Source: Branchiostoma floridae (lineage: Eukaryota; Chordata; Leptocardii; Amphioxiformes; Branchiostomatidae). Taken from it: a DNA stretch of 64,000 nucleotides. The stretch spans positions 4,142,564 through 4,206,563 of the forward strand of contig NC_049990.1 in NCBI RefSeq assembly GCF_000003815.2. Direction: 5' to 3'. The notes below the pieces were generated by a model. That model was not told where the DNA came from. It worked only from the letters and a program-made list of their open reading frames with translations, and ran no database searches. This document shows, piece by piece, positions 33,401 to 45,400 of the stretch (the first letter of the stretch is position 1; each line of letters opens with the position of its first letter). Both the position numbers and the translations under genes were made by a program.

Positions 33401-36400
33401 TCACTCCTCTAGCATCAAGAGAAGAAGAGGAGGATTAAGGTTACAAGTTGTATTTAAGGGTGGATATTTTGTGAATGAAATTTGTTGAATCAAGTCCAAT
33501 TTTTGCTACTTCATACTTGTAACAGGACCCATCTTCTTGGTATGTGGCAGGTGTTATTTTGAGAAGTTTGAATGAAAAGTAAAAATGTTCTTTTGTTTCC
33601 CCAGCTGGATGCGAGACACCAGTACATCTTCACGAAGCTGGCGGATGCTCTACAGATGGAGCCAGCACAAGTGGAGGACCAAGTCCTGGGGGATGAGAGG
33701 GTACGTTTCTTACCTCCAACTGTGGTGGTTAACAGCATTGATATACACAATAGTTGGAGTTTAACCTGCTGCTTGAAGGACTTATAGCTTGTTAGTTTGC
33801 TTTGAATGAGTCGTGATATAAAAGCCGTTAATCTATATTTTTCTGTAGATTATTCATTTTTATCGTATTTGAGTTTGGAGGGAATGCCTTGGCCTAAGGA
33901 TGTGGTTTTTGGAAAAATCTGAAATATATGCCGGAATCTGTACTGCCTTGGAAGAAGGTTGTGCTCTTTGAGTTCTGTATATTCATTTTATCCAATTTTC
34001 CTCTGCTTCCACAGTTTGACCTGATCGAGCCCTTCTTCAGCCCCGAGGGACCGCGGGTCCTCATGTTCTTCTACCAGGAGACACTGGTGGTGAGTTGGGT
34101 CTGCTTAATGTTAACTTTATGTTCAGGTGAAAGTCATTCAGCACCAGGGAAAGGGATGGCAGTGTCAGTGTGAATGTCATTCAGAACTGGAGACAGGGAT
34201 ACCAGTGTTGATATAAAATGCAATTCAGCACCAGGGGCAGGAATGGTTATGTTGATATGAAATGTAATTCAGCTCCAAGGACAGAAATGGTAAAGAAATG
34301 TAATTCAGCACCAGGAATAGCAATGGCCATGATGATATGAAATGTAATTCAGCACCAGGGACAGAATAGTTATAAAATGTAATTCAGCACCAAGGACAGA
34401 ATAGTTATAAAATGTAATTCAGCACCAAAGACAGGGATAGCAGTGTTGATATGAAATGTGATTCAGCACCAAGGACAGGAATAGTCATGAAAATGTAATT
34501 CAACACCAGGGACAAGAATGGTTATGAATGTAATTCAGCCCAAAGAACAGGAATAGTTATGAAATGTAATTGAGCACAAAGGACAGGAATGGTTATTAAA
34601 ATGTAATTCAGCACCAGGGACAGGAATAGTTATGACAGGTAATTCAGCACAAAGGACAGGAATAGTTATGAAATGTAATTCAGCACCAGGGACAAGGATG
34701 GTTGTGTTTATATGATATGTCATTCAGCACCAGGAATGGCAGTTTTAGAGTGAATGTTATTCTGCACAAGGAACAGGATGGTTATGAAATGCAATTCAGC
34801 ACCAGGGACAGAAATGGTTATAAAATGTCATTCAGCACCAGGGGCAGGGATGGTTATGTTGATATGAAATATAATTCAGCACCAGGGACAGTAGCTTTAC
34901 CTTTAATTGGGAATGAAAACAATGGAACTCCCCTTGTTGTTTGACAAAAAATAAAAAGATGCTTATTATTAATAAACACAAAAAGAGGTTGGATCTCTAA
35001 AGTGAAATGCAGCAACAGGTTCTGAACATGGTTCAGTTGAAATTAGTAAAACGTTTTTAACTAGAACATAACCAGCACAAGCTATTTGGAAACTTCACGG
35101 CTTGACTAACAATCTCGTGTTTTCAGCAACGGGAGTCGAACTTCTCCAGAACAGATGCCGCCAGCAGCATCCACGCAGCTCCTCCTCAGAAGAAACTGTT
35201 CCTCACCACAGGCAGCCTGGAGGTAACAGCACTTATTGTTTTGTTTTGAGAATATTTAGTGCCTTTATTGAGACATGAATCTGTGAATGCAATGTAACCT
35301 TTTACATTATTGACTGTACATTGTCCTGCTACCAGGGCTAGCCGGCTAGTCATTCAGCTGATATAAGATCAACATGTTGAGTTTAACAACCTGTATGTTT
35401 CAAGTATTAATTTTCTAACTGATGAATTTGTGGTAAATTGTTACTCCATTGGTAAAGTCATGACAGAATCAATGCCCAGTTTGTACCTCACCCCATTCGT
35501 CCTCAAAACTGAACTTCATGACGTTATTCTGTTGAAAATCTTATAATATTCATCAGCTTAAAATGACATATTTAACAACTACATCTGTTCCAAAGAATGA
35601 GTGGGACGAAAAAATAACCTGGAGACAGAACCTGAAGTTCAAAGACTGCTGCATAATGTCACTGATGAGGTGACTGTGTTTTTTTTTTTCCTTTTCCTTT
35701 AGGGTCTGACAGGACTGGCTCTGTTCTTCACCAAGACCACCATCAAACCTATCTTGGTCAACAATGTTGTACAGGTATGATGTGGAATGTTGAATACCCA
35801 CTTGTCATGTTGCATCCAGTACAATGTAGTATGTGTTCTTGTTTTGGAGAAGCAACTGGTATTTTTTTACGGTGAATATTCTGAAGCAGTAGTTGCCTAG
35901 ACACGAAAGCTTACTCTGTACAGTGCGGTTCTGTATGAAACTTTTGGTGTCAGGATTTTATTACAGTATGATTCTTTAAGATAGTATAGTAGACCAATTT
36001 TCTTTCACAACCAGTTAATATTACCTGTTGGCCTTTCAATGCCTGTCAGACATCATCCTCAGAGCTTCTAAATGGAGTTCTGCTTCTCGACCCTATATTT
36101 TTGGAAGTATGATTTTTTAACTAATTGTTAATTATTTGTTTGTCTGCAGGATGTGAACTTTGGGATGATGGATGCCTCCAAGGGGGGAGTGCTGAATGCC
36201 TTGGAGAGCATGCTGTCTGCTGTGCTGGTCCCTGCACTCAGGGCACAGGAGGTACAGTCACTCATCTTTTATTTGTAACTATTGATTCATTGCTTAAGGT
36301 TATTTTGTATTTTACATGTATAGCATAGAAAGCCAATCCACTGTAACAGAAAATGACTCTACCTTGGCTGTTTTCTGTTCTATTTTATTCTAGTACTCTT

Positions 36401-39400
36401 CTATTCTAGGACTATTCTATTCTATTCTATTCTATTCTATTCTATTCTATTATATTCTATTCTATTATATTCTATTCTATCCTGTACTCCAATTCACCCC
36501 ACCCCAGTCCATTCTATATATTTTTATCCTATTTTATAAAGTCCCAAACTGGGACATCACAAAGAGACATATTATATAATTCTTGAAAAATTTATTTTGT
36601 CCCTCAGAGTTGGGGAGACCTACCTCCTGCCAGTACCCAGGTACAGGATTTCCTGGAGGTAGTGGACAAGTTTGTGGGGAGTCTGAGTGGGGCGCGGGAC
36701 AACATGGAGGGCAAAATAGAGCTGGAGGAACCCGACCTTGGGTACAATGTGTACGACCTTCGCCACCCATCGGAGTTCATGCAGGCTGGTAAGGGGGTGT
36801 TGAATTTTTTTGTTGCAAATTGAGAGAAATATTGTAAGGAAACAATGAGGTCCAAACATGTAAAATGTGAAGTAAGTACTATTTGAGGAAAAGAGATATT
36901 ATAATACTTTTCCACTTTGTAACGTTAGCTTCCTGTTTGTCAAAATTTAACTAATGTTACAAGGACTAATGAGACCGTATCAGATACAGAACAAAAATGT
37001 ACATGTATCTGCAACCATTAATTTAACTATTTTTTTGTGGCCAAAGCTTGCTCATTGGGGAGTTCTTGCATCGTCCTCCTTATCCACAATTATGTCTGTA
37101 TATATTTAACCTCTTTTCATTCCCTTTCTGTAGCAACCAACGCAGACTTGATGGAGAAAGTAGAGAACCTGATTGGGATCTGGTCCAAGCAGATAGCAGA
37201 TACCCCAATGAATATTAAACAAACAAACAAACAAACAATGTTTCCCTCCCTGTAGCCACCAATGCAGACCTGATGGAGAAGGTAGAGAACCTGATCGGGA
37301 TCTGGTCCAAGCAGATTGAGCAGGTTCTGGCCGAGAGTGAGCAGATGAGGAAGGAGGCTGACGACATCGGGCCGGCCGCAGAGCTGGACCACTGGAAGAA
37401 ACGCATGGCCAAGTTCAACAGGTAGGCTAGAAATGACTGACAAAGTTTGAAATATGGAGGGAAACCTCATTGAGGCTTGATACTGTTTCACATGAGACAA
37501 CATAAAGAAAGAATGGGATTACTTAATTACAAGATAATTAAGAAAGGTCATGAACTAATCTGTAGTCGGCTAGAATCCTCATGGTCACCCAAGAGGAGAT
37601 GGGTAGATAATGTCAAGGAAGATATTTGCAATATGAACCTGTAAAAAGCCAACCCCCTTGACAGTGGCAGCTGGAGATCAGCAATCAGACCTGAATGACA
37701 TCTCGTAACATCCAACCCTTGCAAGATAGGGAACAACACATGCTAAACCGGATAGTGAATGAGTGAGTGTTAAAACCTGTTCTTCTTACAGTCTGTTGGA
37801 CCAGATAAAGAGCCCCCACTGCAAGGCCGTAGTTGGAGTCCTGACGGCCGCCAAGTCCCGCATGCTGAAACGCTGGAAGGAGTTGGACAGTCGCATCACA
37901 GACGCAGCCAACGAGGCCAAGGACAACGTCAAGTACCTGTACACCCTGGACAAGTTCTTCGGGCCGCTCACCAAGAACACACCTGTAAGAATGGTTCAAG
38001 AATATTTTTTGTACTTTTTAGACTTTTAAAACTTTGAATTCTTTCATACCAAAAGATTATGAGTGTGCTCAATAACGTAGAATGTAAGGACATCTATTTG
38101 CCCTTAACCAATCTTTAAAAATATGTTTCGTGAATCTTACCCATAGTCTTGAGTTACATAGTAGATTTACAGCAATTAAGTTATTAACAGACCAACAAGT
38201 AACTTCTTTTGCAATGCTAAGCTAGCTATCAGTTTCATGCAATACATATGACAGACTAAGTTCATAAATGTGAGTGCAAAGGAAATGCTTGTTGTTTTGC
38301 TGACTAAACTTTTACAACCTCAACTTCTCTTCTTCAAAAGTTTGATATTTACTTAAACACTTGTGACTGTTGTTTCTTTGCCCTCCATATAAATCTTGTA
38401 CTTCAACACGTCAAAAGGTTCCCAAAAGCTCTACTTACATTATACAATGTTTTTGCCTTGTCCCATACAGACAGAGATGGTTGAGCACATCCCCAGCCTG
38501 ATGAACAACATCCGGATGATCCACTCCATCTCCCAGTACTACAACACCTCCGAGCGCATGACCTCTCTCTTCGTCAAGGTCACCAACCAGATGATCACTA
38601 CCTGTAAGGCTTACATCACCCAGGGGGTCACCAAGGTCTGGGACCACGAGAGGTCAGGGGTCATAAGAAATTGTTTTCCTTGTTTAGGTTCTTGCAAGAC
38701 TTACATGTAGACAAGTGTATGGTATTGTTATTCAGTCTTAGCTGTTGTAAAGCTGTTCTAAGTTCTGAAAACTTACTAAATATCTTCAATTGGTCAAATT
38801 AAGATGGGCAGACACTGTAACTTATATTCTGATCCATCTTTCAAAATTCAAGTACATCAGATCTGAAGTTTTCCTAGTACTCTTTTTTAGGGTAGAATAG
38901 AACTTGGTCATTATGATCAATATGATAAGGGAAGGACTTCTTTAACTGCTCTTATTTCTGGAGAACGGACCCTTTCTTGTTTAATTATAAAAATATAGCT
39001 ATATGGTCAGTTCTTTGTAAATTTAGCCTACATTTGAAAACTCATGATATAGAATTTGACTAGCTAATAAATGATCTTAAGCAATAATGTGTACATGTAC
39101 ATGTTCACACTTCAATCTGCCTATAGTTAAAATTGCCAAATTGAATATAATCTGATGAATTTTATTGCTTATGATATACACAGGGCCCCACTGTTGAAGA
39201 GGATCTCTGAGTGCATTGAGCTGAACCGTGCGTACCAGCGCGTCTTCCACAAGACCAAGGAGAAACTGAAGGAGAACCCGCACGAGAGACAGTTCGAGTT
39301 CAGGTAACCTAGCAACAGTAGCCTAGCAATAGTAGCCTAGCAACAGTAGCCTTGCAACAGTTACCTAGCAATAGTAGCCTAGCAACAGGTTAGATGGAGT

Positions 39401-42400
39401 GTGTCTGAGGCCCTGGAAATTCTGCATGTCCTCCAAGTAATGTAGCAACAGTAGCAATAGCAACTGGTCAGGAGATAGATTGGGGCGAGGGGAATTCTTA
39501 GACTACATGTTTTAGCCAAGGATACCTGAAGACTTGTATGGTATGGTCCCTACATGATTGTTGGATTCATCATAACTTACATGCATGTTCATAATCTTCA
39601 TTCTTGTTGAGAAGCATCCACATGTCAGTATAGTGCTTCCTAATGAGAAAGATTGACACATTCTCCATGTTGCTTGAGAAACAAACATTTAGTCATTAAA
39701 GAATGACACTACTTCTAAATGTTTACAACAAGTATATATTGAATAGATTTTATCACACGTCCTTGACTGTTATAAAATGACTACCTAAAATTCTTCCAAT
39801 GGGATATACATTTTGTACTTCTTTTGAAAGCAATCAAAAGACACATTCAAATCTTGTCAGCAGTTGAAGGTCATAAATTCACCCATATTTGACTTTTTCC
39901 AGTGAGAACTACATCTTTGGGAAGTTCGACACGTTCTGCAAGCGGCTTGAGAAGGTAGCCGACATGCTGAACACCATGGAGAGTCTGTCAGGGCTGTCGG
40001 GGGTGAAGATTGAAGGCATGGAGGCGATGGCTGTGCGCTATCAGACTATCGTTTCCAACACAAAAAAGAAGCAGTACGATGTGCTCGACCACAGAAAGTC
40101 TGAGGTTTGTACTTTATTATCTAGCTATGATGGTTTAAGTAGGAGTCTTTGTCTGGGTTGGGGGTAGGTTAGATCGAGGGCATGGAGGCAATGGCCGTGC
40201 GCTATTAGACCTTGTCTCTAAAACCAGGAAGAAACAGCACGATGTACTCGATCATAGGAAGTCTGAGGTTTGTATACTTCATATATTATGTGGTGGTTTA
40301 GGTAAGAGTTGTTGTTTGGGTTAGGGTTAAGGTTAGATCGAGGGGAAGGAGGCCATGGCTGTGTGCTACCAGACTATTGTCTCCAACACCAAGAAGAGGC
40401 AGTACGATGTTTTAGACCATAGGAAGTCTGAGGTAACTAATAAAGTCAGATTGTAGTTTGGGTTAAGGCTGGTGTTTAAGCTTATGTTAGAGTGAGGGGA
40501 TGGAAGCCATGGCTGTGCGCTACCAGACCATTGTCTCTAACACCGAGAAGAAGCAGTATGATGTGCTCGACCACAGGAAGTCTGAGGTGAGGGTTACAAT
40601 GCTTTAGAAAAATATGAAAAAAATGCAGTTAGATTACTAGACAATTGAGACTCTATGAAAAGAGACCATAAAGGGATGCTTTGAAGTTCATACATGACAG
40701 GAAACCATGGCACAAGGTTACTTTTGCTAAGTTAGAGTTTTTGCTTTGGTTGAGAGCTCATCAGAAACATCTGTTTGGCATAAGAGGTGGCAAATTATCT
40801 TACAGAGTCCTTTGGGGTGCTTTATCACACCAGATTTGTTTTTGCAACTCTGGAAGGTTGTGCGTGTCACTTTTCTTCCTTCCTAGTCCCTTGACCTCCT
40901 GGTCGTTGGGGGGACAAGGCAGCCAAGAAGATGGAGAGTGTAATGTAGAGTTTAGGTTTGTAATGACTCTCATTGTTTTTTGTTCCCCAGTTTGACAATG
41001 ACTACATGGAGTTCCGCAGCCAGATTGATGGGTTACAGATGTCCCTGCAGAACTTTGTGGACCAGTGGTTCGAGAGGAACCTCACCGTAAGTTCTAACAA
41101 TCACACAAATTGTCAATACTTTCTATTATCTCTCTCTTGCTCTCTCTTTCCCCGTCTTGCGAGGGTTGGACGTTGCGATCAGGCATAAAAACAATATCTC
41201 GTCTTAATCAACAACATCTCGACTTAAGGGTTTGAAGCGAGGGTTTTCCCAGCCAGACACCAACTCCGTTCGTGAAGATGTTTTTGCCATCATCATAGAA
41301 ATTGATATCTCACAGAGAGGCTTATGATTCAGCTAACCTTAAAAAGTAACCCTGACTTAAACTTTAGAATGTCATTTTTGTGATTTTCTAGGAAAGGCAA
41401 ATTATGCAATCATCATTTATTTTACTTAGCTATAGGGCACCATGAATTTTTGTAGATCCAGAGTCAAGTTGAACACTAGTACATGTAACAGCTAGCATTC
41501 ATTTCAATTTGTCAAATGTAAATCTGAATACGATTGTGCAAAGTATAAGGCACATCTTGGAACTTATACAAAGTAGAAACGATCCTTCCTTTGTGTCATT
41601 ATCTTAAGATTATAAATATTAATTGTATTTTTTATCCCCAGACTGAGAAGGCCTTGGAGCTCCTGGAGAAGTTCGAGAAGATCCGCGGTGCCAAGCTCGA
41701 CCTTGAGGAGAAGTACATGCGCGTCCTTGGCTGGTTCGGCCGCGACCTTGAGAACATCCGTAAGGCGTACCAGAAGTTCAAAGACAACCCCTCTATCCCG
41801 CGGAACCTGCCGCCGGTGGCGGGTAAGATCGCCTGGGCACGGCAGCTGTACAGGAAGATCGAGACTCCCATGCAGTACTTCAAGAAGAAGCCTGACATCA
41901 TGAGGGTAAGATGACATATATTTGTTTAAGAATTTCTTGTAATACAAGACATTACGAATTGATAACATTCCTATTATGATAAGTGAATCTTATATAAAAT
42001 CTTGTAGCAAATGGTTAGTATGTCAATGTATATTTTGATCTGTGAATCTGTGAAAGTTTAATTGCATAATTATGAATTCGTCATTGTTAGCATGAAAGCT
42101 CATCTGTATCCACTTTGTGTTCAACACAAGCAAACTACTTACATTGTATCTCGAACTTTTGGTCGCACATCCGTTGTTGATCATTGAAGTTACTACAAAA
42201 TGGATATGAGCATGTGAACATATGTGAAAGAATTAGATTCAGAAAAAACTTGAATGCACATGAAAGTTTAATTTGTGACAGTCACTGTATTTCCTTACAT
42301 CTATTGATCAATTTTCAGTCTAGTCTATCCTTCTCTTACCTTGTAACTTGTGTTCTTCCTAGACTGCTGAAGCCAAGAAGGCCATCCGCAGCTACAACAA

Positions 42401-45400
42401 GATGGCAACTGTGCTCCTGGAGTTTGAGGTGAGAATCAGTCGCCTTTATTAATCCTCCACACTTAGTTTGCTCAACAAGTGAAGTGACATTACATTGTTG
42501 CCTTATAAATCTTGCTTACAATGGATTAATTGATACTTAGTTGATTGGAAGGAATGTGATTGACATCTGTCATTGTTTGTAGATGCTGTATCACCGTGCG
42601 TGGTGCCGCGCTGTGGAAACCATCAAGACTGGCATGAACGCATCACTGGTGGTCAGGCATCCGGAGACAAAGGTAAAAGTGTTATGAATTAGGTTTTTTT
42701 GTTTTTTGTTTTCATGCACATTTTTATTTGGTACATGTCATATCCCTGCACTCTCCTAAGCATGATAATAAGCTTGATATTGCATGTAGATGCAGAATCG
42801 GTGAATTACAGATTTCTCTGGTCTTATCATGAAAATATGAGATGTTAACAGCTTAAAAAGGATGTCAATGAAGGTTAGACATCCACGTATTAAGATACAC
42901 TAAATAGCAATTACTCATTGATAAGCAACTGGATTATGATTTTGGAAATATCCAGTTGCTTTAGTGACTACTATTTGGTGTATCTTGCTAAGTGCATGTA
43001 CAATTTTTTTTATACCTTTATAACAATATTGCTAATACTATCCTTGAGCTGGCATCAATTTCAAATGATCCTTGATCCTTGCAGCAACTGTACGTGAACT
43101 TCGACCCTGCTGTGATGGAGTTGATGGTGGAAGCAAAGTACCTGAAGAAGATGGGTCTGGAGGTTCCTGACAGTGCCTACACGCTCTGTCTCAAGAACGA
43201 TGAGATCAAACAGAACCACATCGCGTAAGTAATGCTTGGGCTAGGTTAGGGTAGGGTTAGGGTTAGGGCTACATTTGCAGGGCTAGGGCAAGGGCTAGGG
43301 CTACAAAAAGGGTTAGGGTTAGGGGTTGGGGTTGAGGCTAGTGTTAGGGTCAGCTTTAGGGTTAGGGTCAGCTTCATGGTTAGGGTTATGGTTAGGGTTA
43401 GGGGAGGGGTTTAGGGTAGGGCTAGGCTCAGGGTTTGGTTAGGTTTATATGGTCAGGGTTGAGGGTAGGTTTTGGATCCTGCAAGCATGCTAAACGTCCT
43501 CCTGTTAAATCTTATATGTAAAGTGAATAAAACAATTCAGAAAAAGACCTATGATGATAAAGCAAAGTTTAACGCATACGTTTGTTTTCTTGGGATCTCC
43601 ATTAGTGATACTAAATGTATTTCCTGTCCTCTGTGTGCTCTAGGCTGAAGGAGGTTCTGCATGAGTTTGAGGGGATTGTGGCTCGGATCCCGAACGTGCT
43701 GCTGCCGCTGATGCGCCCCTTCATCAACCATGTGGAGGAGGCAGTGCAGCCGGGCCTCACCATGCTCACATGGACCTCTGTCAACATCGACACATGTCAG
43801 TCAATTATCATTCTGTATAACATGTAACATTTAACATTAACCATGTGGAGGAGGCAGTGCAGCTGGGCCTCACCATGCTCACGTCCGTCAACATCGACAC
43901 ATGTCAGTCAATTAGCACTCAGTATAACATGTAACATTATATGCATTTAGTAAAGCTTGCTTATGTCCGCTGTGTGGTTGTTTCTGAGATAGTCATTTCT
44001 TTTGCAAGGAGAATATAATAGTCATGATTGTATTTTGTACATATCTTGCAGCATACATACATTGAATGTAGAATTTCTTGTTTTAGTTGGGAATGTGTTT
44101 TCATTGGTGTACGTAATTCTTTAAAAAAAGTCCTAAACTAAGCACTAGCAAAGTGTACAATGCTTCACTTGAGAAAAATGTTGACATAATTTCTTTTTAG
44201 ATTGATTGAATGTTTTTGAATTCTGTCAACGATAGATACAGTAATTTATTCAATGTTAAATTCTGATAGTATCGCATGATCATGAGTAGTCACTAGTTTG
44301 TCTGTGCACCTTCCAGACATTGGGAACATCTACAAGGCCCTGAACAACCTGGAGCTCCTAACCAAGCAAGCTTCAGACGTACTGGAGTGTCGCATCGAGA
44401 GCGTTCTCACCGAGATGTCCTTTACTGCGCTCTGCGACCTTCCTGAAGACGAACCTGTCCAAGTGTCTCACTTCCTGGAGGTCACCGAGAAGACCTGCAA
44501 CGATGCCTCGACTTTCTTGGCCAAGTAAGGGTTGTTGCTTCTTTCTTTTACCTTTTTACCTTGCATAATAACAGACACAGTCTGATCACACTGTTATAAG
44601 CTTAAAGTAAACTTTAAAATTTAGTTTGGGGTCACTGTTTGCAGTGGTTTTAACTTCAAGGTTAAGGGCAACCGTGAAAATTGCAAACATAAAATCACTG
44701 CAAACACGTCTGCATTTACAGTCTGTGATCATAGTATTTCACAATTAGTTAAACTAGACTGTTTTTCCCATCAGACACAGTACTCTTGTTGAAGTATTTA
44801 AACCATCATCCCTGTGATACAGTATTAAACAGTGTTGTTGAATGAGTCAGATAATCCTGAACTTTCTTGATTGATGGTAGATGTAGAGCAACAGTATAAA
44901 CAAACAATGGATACTACTACATCTTGACTGTTCAGAGAATTAATACTATCTGATAAGTCGCCGGTGCAATGGCCTAGTGGGTAGAGTGTTCGCCTTGCAT
45001 TCGGAAGGTCGTGAGTTCGATCCCGGCCAAGTCGTACCAAAGACTATAAAAATGGTACATGCTGCTTTCTCTGCTTAGCACTCAGCATTCGGGAAAGAGT
45101 ATGGAAGTTGAACACACACCACTACCAGTGGACTAGCCCCCTGCTGTAGTGATTGCGTTGTGTGTGGCCCAGGGCTAATGAAACAGAGATGGGCACCGCC
45201 CTATGCGCCAGAGATGGGCACCGCCCTTGGCGCGGGAAGGGTTTAACTTAACTTAATCTGATAAGCTATTTTATAATTAGTTTTACCATCCTTTTCCCTC
45301 AGACAAAGTGCCCTTGTTGAGGAGGCAGTGTTTGAGCTGATGGACCTGCTGAAGAAACACCTGAGGCCGTCTGAGCAGACCAACTTGGAGGTAAACACTC

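Noticed and set aside
34120..34890. CRISPR-like or coding repeat
   Set aside because: Spacing and sequence are irregular, no spacers of constant length, and it lies in an intron; open frames are broken.
40165..40586. Additional genuine coding exons of the dynein
   Set aside because: They lack acceptors and duplicate a segment already present once in the conserved protein; one copy has a stop.
43236..43470. True telomere
   Set aside because: Degenerate, short and inside an intron with coding exons on both sides.
44958..45037. Functional tRNA-Ala(TGC) gene
   Set aside because: A and B boxes and the anticodon region are recognisable, but the acceptor and anticodon stems do not pair, and it is the head of a 298-bp SINE with target-site duplication.
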